Of a DNA stretch of 64,000 bases, positions 8,333 through 16,877 are shown piece by piece. The translations under genes and the position numbers were made by a program. Positions within the stretch are counted from its first letter, which is position 1. Each line of letters starts with the position of its first letter. The stretch comes from Cohnella xylanilytica. Its GTDB lineage: Bacteria > Bacillota > Bacilli > Paenibacillales > Paenibacillaceae. Below the pieces are notes generated by a model, which saw only the letters and a program-made list of their open reading frames with translations, was not told where the DNA came from and did not search any database. The stretch spans positions 62,001 to 126,000 of the forward strand of contig NZ_JACJVR010000019.1 in the NCBI RefSeq assembly GCF_014212175.1, read 5' to 3'.

Positions 8333-9556
8333 CTACGGGGCGTTCGGAGCCGGATCCGCCTTGGCGCCGGAGTCCGCGATCGTGATCTGAACTCGGCAGC
8401 GGATCGAAGCCTGGCGGAACCGGTCGTTCCAATCGTTCTTGACCTTGTTCCACGTCTTCGGATGCTGGATTCGCAGCTGGTTGCCGAATTCCGCGGCATC
8501 GATCCCGTAGTCCCGCTGCAGCTTGCGGAGAAGCGAGCCGATGCCGTTCGACACGGCCTCTTCGAACATCCTTTCCGCCTTCTTGATCGACGCAGAATCG
8601 CTCTGCCGGATCGAAGACGTCCAATTCTCGGCAAGCCTGCCTCGCGACTCGACCCGGACGTCGAAGGAGATATCCCCGTCCTTGGAGACGCTGGCCTTCG
8701 TCCGGCTGCTCATCGTCTCGATCTCGTACGCGAGGACTTGCCGGGTTCGTTCGTCGTCTATTTTCAAGACGCCGCCCTCGCCCCTTCCGGTCAGCCAGAC
8801 CCAGGACTGGACCTCCTCCTCGTTCAGGAAGCCGCGAAGCTTGCCGCTTCGGCCGTCGAATACGCCGGCCCCCGCCAGCTTCATCTCCCCCTTGGCCGCG
8901 ATGACGTTCTGCAGCAGGAAGTTGTCCCCGGCTTGAACGAACCCGTTCACGGTTGCGAGCGAGCGGGAGGGCAGGATCTTGATATTCCGGTATCGGTTCT
9001 TCGCGAGGCCCCATAAGTGGAAGGCCGGGACCTCCTCCTTCACGCCGCTCTCCATGACCTCCGACGCATGGCCGTTGCTGACGAACACGAGACTGCTCAT
9101 GCGGATGTCGTTATCGGTCAGGAAGAAGTCCAGCAGTTGGCCCATCGAGGCGTCTCGCGCCAGGCGGTCGCCGATGACGATAACCTTCAAGTGATGCCCG
9201 ATCAGAGGACGATCCAGCCGCAGGGACGCCTCTCGAAGAATCTCCAGCACGGAATCTCCGGTCAACGTCAAGTTGCGGAAGGATTGCTTCTTCTCGCCGC
9301 CGGCCTGCTTCGGAGAGGCTCCCGTCGCCGTTTGCACGGCGACGATCTGGATCGTCGAAGCGATCGCGTCGCGCTTCGGGTATGAGCCTCCCTTCCGGTC
9401 GAGGGCGGCTTCCGTCTCGTCGGATTTGGACTTGTCCATCGCCATTCCGATGTAGACGCTCTGCGTCTCGATCTCCCCGCTGCTCCAGCAGCCGGCCGAC
9501 GACAAGACGCCGAGCAGCGCGATCGCGGCTCTAAGAAGAAGGCTGGCCCTTCGCAT
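8333..9556 (-). CDS. Spore germinant receptor C subunit (GerC family lipoprotein)
   Basis: Lipoprotein subunit of a spore nutrient germinant receptor, 407 residues, anchored on the outer face of the spore inner membrane. The signal peptide ends in the lipobox SSAGC at about residue 23, and the following WSSGEI resembles the usual GCWDxREI start. The C-terminal domain ends with the family pattern NPKTWNKVKNDWNDRF. The ATG lies 26 bases inside the end of the gerB gene and is preceded by GGAGAAG. It completes the operon small protein-gerA-gerB-gerC. Compare the broken copy at 14539. Confidence 0.93.
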   Translation of the reverse strand: MRRASLLLRAAIALLGVLSSAGCWSSGEIETQSVYIGMAMDKSKSDETEAALDRKGGSYPKRDAIASTIQIVAVQTATGASPKQAGGEKKQSFRNLTLTGDSVLEILREASLRLDRPLIGHHLKVIVIGDRLARDASMGQLLDFFLTDNDIRMSSLVFVSNGHASEVMESGVKEEVPAFHLWGLAKNRYRNIKILPSRSLATVNGFVQAGDNFLLQNVIAAKGEMKLAGAGVFDGRSGKLRGFLNEEEVQSWVWLTGRGEGGVLKIDDERTRQVLAYEIETMSSRTKASVSKDGDISFDVRVESRGRLAENWTSSIRQSDSASIKKAERMFEEAVSNGIGSLLRKLQRDYGIDAAEFGNQLRIQHPKTWNKVKNDWNDRFRQASIRCRVQITIADSGAKADPAPNAP

Positions 9557-10643
9557 TCCACTTCTCCTTGCAGACGGATAGGATCAGCAGCGCCCACGGC
9601 AACGCTCCGAACATCCAGATGTAGCATTCGCCGATGACATCCCCGAACCCGAACACGTCCCGGATATTCCGGGGAGCCCGGATCAGGAGATAGACGACGG
9701 GGAGCAAGGCGTATAAGCAGAGCCTCGCGCTCCTCCCTCCTAGTAGTCGGGAGACGCCGAGAGAGGCCGCGTAATAGGCGATCGTGAACGACGAGAAAAT
9801 TTGCAGGATCCACGTGATCAGCAACAGCGATTCGAACCGTTCGAAGATAAGCCCGCCGATCTCGAAGCTGCGGATCAGGTCGATCGTCGGCCACGTTCTC
9901 GAGAGAGTCCCTTCGACGGACAACGCCCCTACGGCGATGAAGACGATCGGGACGTAGATCGCGATCGGAACGAGAATTCCCGCCGCGACGGCCTTCACCG
10001 CCTGCTTGGGAGAACGCATGTACGCCGTCAGGATCAGCATGATCTCGGACCCCGAATAGGCCAGGCTCGTCGCCTTCAACCCGCGAAGGACGGGGGCGAT
10101 GCCTTCGCCGAGGACGGGCCGGATACGATCGGGCTCGAAGATCCGGAGACTGAGCACCGACAACAGCGCCAGAAAAGCGACGGTCGCCGGGAGGATGATC
10201 TCGAACAGCCGGGCGATGGGACCGATTCCTCCGACCGTCAAATAGAGGCCGACCCATAGGAAAATCGCCGTGATCACCCAAGTAGGCGTCCCCTCCAGAA
10301 GGAAGAACGAGGACACCTCGGACATCGACCGCACCTGGAAAGCGGCGGTGGCCAAGAAGTAAGCGACGATCAGAACGGACAGGACGAATCCGGGAGCTCT
10401 GCCGACGATGCGGCCCGCGAATTCGTATACCGTCTGCCCGGGATATCTCCGGCTGAGCAGGGCGATGCCGCAGCCGCCCAGGAGAGCGAGCGCTCCGGCC
10501 AGAAGAACGGCGATCCAGGCGTCGGGGGTATGGGTGTTCTCCAACGCGGAACGGGGCAGCGTCAGAATCCCCGCCCCTAGAATCAGATTGGAGACGATGA
10601 CGGCGGCTTGCGCGGCGCGGATGCGTTCTTCCGGTTGGATCAT
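9531..10643 (-). CDS. Spore germinant receptor B subunit (GerB family, endospore permease)
   Basis: Integral membrane subunit of a germinant receptor, 370 residues with ten or so hydrophobic segments, related to amino acid permeases (APC superfamily). The N-terminus has the ligand-pocket signature LGAGILTLPR. It is responsible for nutrient recognition in characterised receptors. A strong GAAGGAGGG site lies ahead of the ATG. It follows gerA by 25 bases and overlaps gerC. Expression in the forespore is expected from family knowledge, but I could not assign a convincing sigma-G promoter. Confidence 0.93.
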   Translation of the reverse strand: MIQPEERIRAAQAAVIVSNLILGAGILTLPRSALENTHTPDAWIAVLLAGALALLGGCGIALLSRRYPGQTVYEFAGRIVGRAPGFVLSVLIVAYFLATAAFQVRSMSEVSSFFLLEGTPTWVITAIFLWVGLYLTVGGIGPIARLFEIILPATVAFLALLSVLSLRIFEPDRIRPVLGEGIAPVLRGLKATSLAYSGSEIMLILTAYMRSPKQAVKAVAAGILVPIAIYVPIVFIAVGALSVEGTLSRTWPTIDLIRSFEIGGLIFERFESLLLITWILQIFSSFTIAYYAASLGVSRLLGGRSARLCLYALLPVVYLLIRAPRNIRDVFGFGDVIGECYIWMFGALPWALLILSVCKEKWNAKGQPSS

Positions 10644-10668
10644 CCTATCTCCCTCCTTCGTATCGGGA

Positions 10669-12129
10669 TTATCCCCCGCGGGTCGGATCCTTCGGGTTCA
10701 AGATCCTCGGCCGCTTCTTCATCGCCGCGGTCGGCAATCGCACGAGAAGATCCTTCCAGTCGGAGAGCCGGTACGGCACGGCGGGGCTCAGGTAGGGAAC
10801 CCCGAAGCTCTTCAGCTTGACCAGATGGCTGCCGATCAGCAGCAGGAACATGACAACGCCGAACAGGCCGAACAGGGCGGCGGCCAGCATGGCGAAAAAT
10901 CGAAGGTAGCGGAAAGTAATTCCCGCGCTGTAGGAAGGAATGGTGAACGACGTGATCGCCGTCGCCGCGACGACGATGACCAGAATCGGGCTGATGAAGC
11001 CGGCCTGCACGGCGGCTTCTCCGATGATAAGCCCCCCGACGATGCCCATCGCCGGCCCGATCGGCTTCGGCAGCCGCAGCCCGGCTTCCCTCAGCACCTC
11101 GATGGCGATCTCCATGAAGACCGCCTCGATGTAAGCGGGGAACGGAACCCCCGTCCGCGTCTCGATGATGGTAACCGCGAGCTTCGTCGGGATAAGTCCC
11201 GGATTGAACGAGATGAAGGCGATGTAGATGGAAGGCAGGAGCATGGAGACCGCGACGGACACGAACCGCAGAATGCGGATGAAGGAGACGGGCAGCCAAC
11301 GCTCGTAATAATCTTCGGGAGATTGCAGCAGCATGCTTAGGGTGACGGGGACGATAAGAGCGAACGGAGTCCCGTCGAGAAGCAGGGCCACCCTTCCCTC
11401 CAGAAGAGCGGCGACGACCCGGTCCGGCCTCTCCGTATTCTGCGCTTGCTGGAAGGGACTGAGACGGTTGTCCTCGATAAGCTGCTCCACGTACCCGCTC
11501 TCGGGCAAGTCGTCGAGATCGATCCGGTCCAGCCGGCGATGCACCTCGCGCAGCAGCTCCGGGTCGACGATGTCGCTCATATAGGCGACGGCGAGCTCTC
11601 TCTTGACCCTTCGGCCGACGGTTCTCTTGGAGATGACGAGAGACTCGTTCTCTCCGCTCATTCGGAGCATGGCCGTATTGTCGGACAGCGACTCGTTAAA
11701 TCCGATCCGAGGCCCGCGCACCAATCCCTCCGACTCCGGCTCCTGCGGCGCGCGCTTGCCCGCATGGACCGTGTCGATCAGGAAGATCTCCGGAATCCCT
11801 TCGATGAGGAGCGCCGTATGTCCCGACAGCGTCTTCGCCAGCCAGCCGGACGCCGAGAGCCGTTCCGTCAAGGCGCCGACGCTCAGAATGCGGTTCTTCA
11901 CGTATTCGGCCGTTACGGGCGGCTCGAAGCGACCCTTCATCAGCATCCGGATCAGATGCCGGTCGATGAACTCCTTGTCGGACAGCCCTTCGACGAAGAG
12001 CAGGGCGGCCCGTAACGGAGCGCCGCCCAGCTCGAGCTCCCGGAGGCGAAGATCCGAGTGGATCGCCGTCTGCTCGCGGAACCGTCCGATATCGAGGTCG
12101 AAGTCTCCGCTCCAAGAGTCCGCCTTCAT
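10669..12129 (-). CDS. Spore germinant receptor A subunit (GerA family)
   Basis: A subunit of the germinant receptor, 486 residues. The N-terminal half is a soluble two-lobed domain (to about residue 245); the C-terminal half has four to five membrane spans (for example around MLLPSIYIAFISFNPGLIP). Conserved stretches such as RTGVPFPAYIEA and PIGPAMGIVGGLIIGEAAV are typical of GerA. Recent work on the family shows that the A subunits form a ligand-gated ion channel. The ATG is preceded by GGTGGGGA. Length is the family norm. Confidence 0.95.
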   Translation of the reverse strand: MKADSWSGDFDLDIGRFREQTAIHSDLRLRELELGGAPLRAALLFVEGLSDKEFIDRHLIRMLMKGRFEPPVTAEYVKNRILSVGALTERLSASGWLAKTLSGHTALLIEGIPEIFLIDTVHAGKRAPQEPESEGLVRGPRIGFNESLSDNTAMLRMSGENESLVISKRTVGRRVKRELAVAYMSDIVDPELLREVHRRLDRIDLDDLPESGYVEQLIEDNRLSPFQQAQNTERPDRVVAALLEGRVALLLDGTPFALIVPVTLSMLLQSPEDYYERWLPVSFIRILRFVSVAVSMLLPSIYIAFISFNPGLIPTKLAVTIIETRTGVPFPAYIEAVFMEIAIEVLREAGLRLPKPIGPAMGIVGGLIIGEAAVQAGFISPILVIVVAATAITSFTIPSYSAGITFRYLRFFAMLAAALFGLFGVVMFLLLIGSHLVKLKSFGVPYLSPAVPYRLSDWKDLLVRLPTAAMKKRPRILNPKDPTRGG

Positions 12130-12149
12130 GCGTCATCCCCACCATCCGG

Positions 12150-12290
12150 TCAGGTATAAGGATTCCGAATCCGCTTGGCCAACGCCGCCAGAAGGATCGG
12201 AACCCCCGTCACCGCCGCGGCTTGCAAATAAAAATCCAGATCTCCGAGCAGCCGCCCCAACGATCGCCACGCGTTCGCCGTCGTCCTCAC
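12150..12290 (-). CDS. Small hydrophobic protein leading the first ger operon (46 residues)
   Basis: A short reading frame starting with GTG and ending 20 bases before gerA. Its second half (from DLDFYLQAAAVTG onward) forms one hydrophobic helix followed by AKRIRNPYT. Position, strand and codon use in a GC-rich frame suggest a real small membrane protein co-expressed with the receptor. Small accessory proteins are known for some ger operons (GerD-like or D subunits), but I do not recognise this one as any named family. The ribosome site (GGCGGGAAG) is weak, so the start is uncertain. Confidence 0.5.
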   Translation of the reverse strand: MRTTANAWRSLGRLLGDLDFYLQAAAVTGVPILLAALAKRIRNPYT

Positions 12291-12411
12291 CCGCTTCCCG
12301 CCGGTCTTGCCAAAGTCTCGGCATCCATATCTGCCTCCATTGTGGGCTTCGCAGGCCGCGTTTAAACGTGGTCGGCAGGCCGCGATCGCTCCGGTTCATA
12401 GACCCCGTTCT

Positions 12412-12435
12412 CTAACGAACTCCGGAGATGCTATT
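12412..12435 (+). repeat. Copy E of a dispersed 25-bp repeat
   Basis: CTAACGAACTCCGGAGATGC followed by TATT matches the repeat copies at 58.1-58.3 kb, some 46 kb away. It lies in the spacer between the first ger operon and the Fur-controlled small gene (12291-12600), which otherwise holds no gene that I can see. Confidence 0.7.
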
Positions 12436-12517
12436 GGGCGTCCGGCACGAAAACGCGACCGTACGATTCGCTAGCGCTTCCCCCCGAATCGTTCTAGAGG
12501 CGAATGGTCAGTCGCAC

Positions 12518-12558
12518 AAAAAAACGCCTCTTCCTCCGCTCGTACGGAAGAGAGGCGT
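12518..12558 (-). terminator. Terminator of the Fur-box small gene
   Basis: Minus-strand hairpin CGCCTCTCTTCCG / CGGAGGAAGAGGCG followed by seven T. It lies 43 bases beyond the stop of the 33-residue gene. Confidence 0.88.
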
Positions 12559-12600
12559 CGCTTATGCGGGCATGAATGTATGGCGGGTCCGATCGAGCCG

Positions 12601-12702
12601 TTAAATCTCGCGGCTTCTGCGGTCGTTGGCCATCGCGGCGAACAGGCAGAACGCTCCCAGGAAAATCAAAACGACCGTCGTGACGGGAAGCAAATAATCC
12701 AT
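12601..12702 (-). CDS. Small single-span membrane protein under Fur control (33 residues)
   Basis: An ATG-started frame with AAGGAG eight bases upstream, its own promoter and its own strong terminator, so it is a complete transcription unit. The product begins MDYLLPVTTVV, forms one membrane helix to about residue 24 and ends in the charged tail NDRRSREI. I recognise no family. A perfect 7-1-7 Fur box overlaps the promoter just downstream of the -10 element, so expression should rise under iron starvation. Known Bacillus Fur-regulated small proteins (FbpA-C) are cytoplasmic chaperone-like peptides and look different. Confidence 0.75.
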   Translation of the reverse strand: MDYLLPVTTVVLIFLGAFCLFAAMANDRRSREI

Positions 12703-12731
12703 CGGGGCAGCTCCTTAACGAACGTAAATAA

Positions 12732-12746
12732 TGATAATCATTATCA
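12732..12746. promoter_or_regulatory. Perfect Fur box (7-1-7)
   Basis: TGATAATCATTATCA is an exact match to the Bacillus Fur operator TGATAATnATTATCA. It sits between the -10 of the small gene (minus strand) and its start codon. The same region is upstream of the divergent second ger operon, but 117 bases from that gene's start. Confidence 0.88.
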
Positions 12747-12748
12747 TC

Positions 12749-12776
12749 ATTATACCCGATCTTCCGCAACAATCAA
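12749..12776 (-). promoter_or_regulatory. SigA-type promoter of the Fur-box small gene
   Basis: Minus strand -35 TTGATT (12771-12776), 16-base spacer, -10 TATAAT (12749-12754). The Fur box begins three bases after the -10, so repression would be by direct occlusion. Confidence 0.75.
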
Positions 12777-12862
12777 GACGTACGTTCAAGGATCGAATGA
12801 TCTTCCCAAAAGGTGGAAAAGCTAGCGGGTATTCCGGAAGCCGCACCCCCGAGGAGCACAGC

Positions 12863-14542
12863 ATGAGGAAGCATCCGAACCCGAATCCGAGCCCGGATAC
12901 GAACCCAAATTCGAACTCGAACTTGAATTCGAACTCTAGCTCGAACACGGTCCCGAACCAAAACCAGAGCCGGAGCCCGAACCCGAACGATCGTCCGCCG
13001 GATTCGCCGTCCCAGGCGGCGCCGGAAGCCGATCCCCGGTCGGAAGCCCCGTCGTCCGAAGCCGTCTCCTCCCGTCTGGAAGACAACCGGCAGCGGATGG
13101 AGAGCCGCTTCGCGGGCTGCGGAGACCTGGAGATCCGTCCTTGGCGATTCGGACCGAATTCCGAGCTGCCGGCCTTCTCCGTCTGCTTCGATACGCTGGT
13201 CCGGACGAATGCGAAGAAGGAGCTGGCGGAGACGCTGCGAAGCTTCGTCTTCCAGGATGCCGACGCGGCGAACACGGCCGAGGAAGCGATTCGCCGGCTG
13301 AACGACCGCGGGGCCTCCTCGACTCCGGCGAAGCCCATCGACCGGTTCGACCTCGCCGTGCAGGAGGTTCTGGACGGGCAGATCGTCGTCTTTTTCGAAG
13401 GCTGGAGCTGCGCCCTGGGTTTCTCGGCGCTCGAAGTCGAACAGCGGCAGGCGTCCGAACCGATCACGGAGCCGAGCGTGCACGGGCCGCACGTGAGCAC
13501 GATCGAGAGCATCGACAGCAACATCGGCGTCATTCGCAACCTGCTCAAATCGTCCAAGCTCAAATTCGTCTTCCGCACGGCCGGGGAAGATACGCGCAGA
13601 CGGATCGCCTACGGCTACATGGACGGAATCGTCCAGCCGGAGACGCTGGCCGAGTTCGAGAAGCGGGTCGAACGGATCGGAGGCGAGGAGATTCTCGAGA
13701 CCTCCTATCTGGAAGAGTGGATCGGGGATTCTCTCTACTCTCCCTTCCCGCAGGTCCGGTATACGGAACGACCCGACACGGCCGTCGCATCGCTGCTCGG
13801 CGGGAAGATTATCGCCTTGGTGGAAGGCAGCCCGTCCATCCTGATCTGTCCCGGAAGGTTCCTGGAGTTCTTCATGGCGAGCGAAGACTATTATTACCGT
13901 CCGATCTACTCTACCTTGATTCGGTGGCTTCGGGTGGCCGCCTTTCTAATCGCGCTTATGCTGCCGAGCACGTACATCGCCCTGTCGACTTTCCATTCCG
14001 AGCTCATCCCTACCGTCTTGCTGCTCGCGATCTTGAACACGAGAGAGGGCATCCCGTTCCCGGCGCTCGTCGAAGCGCTCATCATGGAATTCTTCTTCGA
14101 GCTGCTGCGGGAAGCCGGCATCCGCTTGCCCCGGCCGATCGGCTCGGCGGTGAGCATCGTCGGGGCGCTGGTCATCGGCCAGGCGGCCATCCAATCGCAG
14201 ATCGCTTCCCCGGTCATGGTCATCGTCGTCGCCTTGACGGGCATCGCATCCTTCGCCCTCCCGCAGTACAACATGGCGATCGCCCTTCGCATCCTGCGGT
14301 TCCCGCTGATGCTGCTGGCCGCCACCTTCGGGGGACTCGGCATCATGGCCGGCGTCATCCTCGTCTACCTTCACCTGGCGACGCTTCGCTCGCTGGGACA
14401 GCCGTATCTGGCCGCGCCGACCCCGCAGGAAGTTCGCCGGCTGAGGGACGCGTTCATCGTTCTGCCCCGCCGCGCGTTGCTTCGTTCGTCCCGGAACCGG
14501 CGCCCGAACAAGGAGCCTATGAGGGAGAAGAGCATGCCTTGA
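12863..14542 (+). CDS. Spore germinant receptor A subunit, second operon, with Asn/Pro/Ser-rich head
   Basis: GerA-family protein of 559 residues from the ATG at 12863, which has GAGGAG six bases upstream. Earlier in-frame starts would overlap the Fur box and lack ribosome sites. Residues 3 to about 45 are a low-complexity Asn/Pro/Ser segment encoded by near-tandem hexamers; then comes the usual soluble domain and the membrane domain (AFLIALMLPSTYIALSTFH, then RPIGSAVSIVGALVIGQAAI). An unstructured N-terminal extension also occurs in some other GerA proteins such as GerIA of B. cereus. The stop overlaps the start of the broken gerC gene. Confidence 0.92.
   Translation: MRKHPNPNPSPDTNPNSNSNLNSNSSSNTVPNQNQSRSPNPNDRPPDSPSQAAPEADPRSEAPSSEAVSSRLEDNRQRMESRFAGCGDLEIRPWRFGPNSELPAFSVCFDTLVRTNAKKELAETLRSFVFQDADAANTAEEAIRRLNDRGASSTPAKPIDRFDLAVQEVLDGQIVVFFEGWSCALGFSALEVEQRQASEPITEPSVHGPHVSTIESIDSNIGVIRNLLKSSKLKFVFRTAGEDTRRRIAYGYMDGIVQPETLAEFEKRVERIGGEEILETSYLEEWIGDSLYSPFPQVRYTERPDTAVASLLGGKIIALVEGSPSILICPGRFLEFFMASEDYYYRPIYSTLIRWLRVAAFLIALMLPSTYIALSTFHSELIPTVLLLAILNTREGIPFPALVEALIMEFFFELLREAGIRLPRPIGSAVSIVGALVIGQAAIQSQIASPVMVIVVALTGIASFALPQYNMAIALRILRFPLMLLAATFGGLGIMAGVILVYLHLATLRSLGQPYLAAPTPQEVRRLRDAFIVLPRRALLRSSRNRRPNKEPMREKSMP
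12872..12985 (+). repeat. Degenerate hexamer repeat tract coding the GerA head
   Basis: Imperfect repeats of the form AACCCGAACTCG run for about 110 bases inside the gerA2 gene and encode Asn-Pro, Asn-Ser and similar pairs. Slippage-prone coding repeats of this sort can vary in length between strains. Confidence 0.7.
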
Positions 14543-15484
14543 GAACATTCGCTCGCCTGACCGTAATCTGGCTGATGTCGATGGTTGCCGCCGGCTGCTG
14601 GGACAATCGCGAATTGGACGAATACGGGTTCGTCCAGGCGGTGGCCATCGACCGGCAGGACGACGGGCGGATCAAGTTGACGACTCACTTCTACAATCCG
14701 TCGAGCAAGTCGGAAGGGGGCGAAGGCGCGAAGTCCGCCCAGAACTCGAAATCCGCTCAGAAGGGGATTAATATCCGGACGAGCGGAGACACGATCTTCG
14801 AAGCGATCCGCGATATTCCGATGAAGTTAGGCCGCAAGGCCAAGTGGGACCATATGCGAATCATTCTGCTGGGCGAGCGTCTCGTCCGCACCCAGAACAT
14901 CGGCGAAGTGCTCGATTACTTCTCGAGAGACCATGAGCCTCGCGGAACCGTGCTGCCTTTGATCGCGGACGGCGATGCGGGCGAGTACCTCGAGATCAAG
15001 CCGTTCATCGAACAGACCATCGGGCAGCAGTTCAAGAAGATGGAGACCGACGGCTCCCAGTATTCCGCCAAGACGTCCAGAGTCCCGCTGTACGAGCTGG
15101 CCATCCATCTGAAGAATCCTTCGAGGACGGCCGCCGTCGCTTATATTCACAGAAGCGGCCCCGGAGGCGACGTCGTTATCTCCAAGGTGGCCTTCTTCAA
15201 ACAAGGCAAGCTGGCGCACGTCCTGGAAGAGAAGGACGCCGAAGATCGGACGGGAAGTCGAACGGAGGCTCCAGGAAGGGATCGCCGTTCTGAAGCGGGA
15301 GAAGCTGGACGCCCTCGGAATCGGCACCCAGATTTACAGAAGGAATCCGAAGCTCTGGAGACGGCTCGAGCCCGATTGGGACGATCGGTTCGCCCGCATC
15401 CGGTTCCAGGTCCGGGTGGAGGTTCGCATGCTCAGCACGGGGTTAAACGTCGGAACGCCGTTCGGTACGAAGGAGAGGAAGTAG
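14539..15484 (+). pseudogene. Broken gerC: germinant receptor C subunit with internal deletion and frameshift
   Basis: Reads as GerC from a TTG start overlapping the gerA stop, with GAGGGAGAAG upstream. A signal peptide with lipobox VAAGC precedes the typical WDNRELDEYG. The frame is good to about 15240 (GKLAHVLEEKDAE). From there the GerC C-terminus (for example RRNPKLWRRLEPDWDDRF) is found only in a different frame, ending at 15484. Alignment by eye to the intact copy at 8333-9556 shows that about 75 residues are missing at the junction. So an out-of-frame deletion of roughly 225 bases has probably inactivated the gene, unless the sequence is in error. Confidence 0.8.
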
Positions 15485-15486
15485 CG

Positions 15487-15732
15487 ATGTATGGAAAAAT
15501 GGTATGTCTGCTCGTTCTGGGAGCCGCGATGCTGCTAGCGGACGGACAGGCTCTGCGCGAAGCCGGCCGCCGCGAACGGATCGTCTACGGAGCGCTGGCC
15601 GCGCCCCTTCTCTATCTGGGCCTCTTGTTCGTGACGCAATGGCCTTGGCCCAATCTGGACGCGCTCTTCGATCTGCTCGCGGCACCGGCGAAGCGGATCG
15701 TCGGCGGGCTCAATCCCGCCGCCTCGTCATGA
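15487..15732 (+). CDS. Small membrane protein of the second ger operon (81 residues)
   Basis: ATG-started, two bases after the end of the gerC remnant and overlapping the start of gerB by four bases (ATGA), so translation is coupled. Two hydrophobic segments are seen (residues about 4-18 and 34-50, LAAPLLYLGLLFVTQWPW). It resembles no family that I can name. Its place between gerC and gerB suggests an accessory D-like receptor subunit, which is an inference from position. Confidence 0.7.
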   Translation: MYGKMVCLLVLGAAMLLADGQALREAGRRERIVYGALAAPLLYLGLLFVTQWPWPNLDALFDLLAAPAKRIVGGLNPAASS

Positions 15733-16868
15733 ACCGGGGAGCGGGAAGCGCCGCGGCCAAGCAGGATCGCATCGGCTCCGTCCAGATGGCGGTCCTCTTC
15801 CTGTTCTTCATGACCGGCTCTTCAATCGTCATCATTCCCGCGCCCCTGACGAACGTCGCCGGGAACGGAGCCTGGCTCTCCCTGCTGATCGCGTGGGCGG
15901 CGGGAGCGCTTCTGCTCGCCTGCGTCCTCTATCTGAACCGGCGATATCCCGGCCGATCGCTGTTCGAATACGGACGCGAAGCGCTCGGGAACGCGGGGAC
16001 CGCCCTGCTGCTCGCCCCGTTCCTCTGCGTCATGTTCTGGCACGTAGCCGGCATCGTGATCGAGATCGGTCTTTTTTTCAAAAGCACGATGCTGAAAGAG
16101 ACGCCTACTTATGCCGTGAACTCCGTTCTCCTCGTCACCATTGCCTTGACGGTGCGCGCCGGCCTCGAAGTCATGGCCAGGATGGCCTCCGTCTTCCTCG
16201 GGCTCATGTTCGGGGCTATCGTTCTGGTTCTGGCCCTGGTCGGCCCGTTGTACCATCCGGAATACTTGATGCCCGTCATGCCGGACGGAATCGGCCCTAT
16301 CCTGAACGCGGCCTACATCGCCTACGGGTTCCCTTACGCCGAACTCGCCGTATTCGCGTTTATCCTCGCGGACGTGAAGGAACGCGATTCCGCCAAGATC
16401 GGCAAGCGCCTGTATCTCGCGCTCGCCGTCAACGGATTGACGCTTCTCGTCTCCGTCGCGTGCAGCATCATGGTGCTCGGCCCGCTGTCCGGCGACCTCA
16501 AATATTCCCTCTACCAGTTGGCCCGGCTTATCTTCATCCGGGAGATCATCGAGCGGATCGAGTCGGTGATCGGATTCTCGCTCATCGTCGGGTTCTACTT
16601 CAAAACCTCGATTCTGCTGCACATCCTGGTCCGGGCTCTAGGGCTTGCGTTCCGGCTGCCGAACGAGCGAATCCTCGTCTTCCCCGTCGCTCTCCTCTGT
16701 CTGCTCCTGTCGCTAACGACCTATACCGAAGAGGCGAAGATGGAGGAGATCGTGAGCATCGTCTGGCCTCTCCTCGACAATCTCGTCTATGTCGCGCCGC
16801 TGCTTCTGATCGCGGCGGTTACGGCGCTCCGCGGCCGGGCCGGACGTTCCCGCGGGCGAGACGTCTAA
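15729..16868 (+). CDS. Spore germinant receptor B subunit, second operon
   Basis: GerB-family endospore permease, 379 residues, with about ten membrane spans (for example VQMAVLFLFFMTGSSIVIIP near the N-terminus). The start ATG overlaps the stop of the small gene. It is intact although its partner gerC is broken, so the receptor may be recently inactivated or may borrow a C subunit from elsewhere. The gene converges on the metal ATPase gene with only nine bases between the two stop codons. Confidence 0.92.
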   Translation: MNRGAGSAAAKQDRIGSVQMAVLFLFFMTGSSIVIIPAPLTNVAGNGAWLSLLIAWAAGALLLACVLYLNRRYPGRSLFEYGREALGNAGTALLLAPFLCVMFWHVAGIVIEIGLFFKSTMLKETPTYAVNSVLLVTIALTVRAGLEVMARMASVFLGLMFGAIVLVLALVGPLYHPEYLMPVMPDGIGPILNAAYIAYGFPYAELAVFAFILADVKERDSAKIGKRLYLALAVNGLTLLVSVACSIMVLGPLSGDLKYSLYQLARLIFIREIIERIESVIGFSLIVGFYFKTSILLHILVRALGLAFRLPNERILVFPVALLCLLLSLTTYTEEAKMEEIVSIVWPLLDNLVYVAPLLLIAAVTALRGRAGRSRGRDV

Positions 16869-16877
16869 CGCCCGGCC

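Noticed and set aside
13141-14538. Plus-strand frame reading into gerC from inside gerA
   Set aside because: This part is an out-of-frame shadow of gerA; only the portion from 14539 is GerC.
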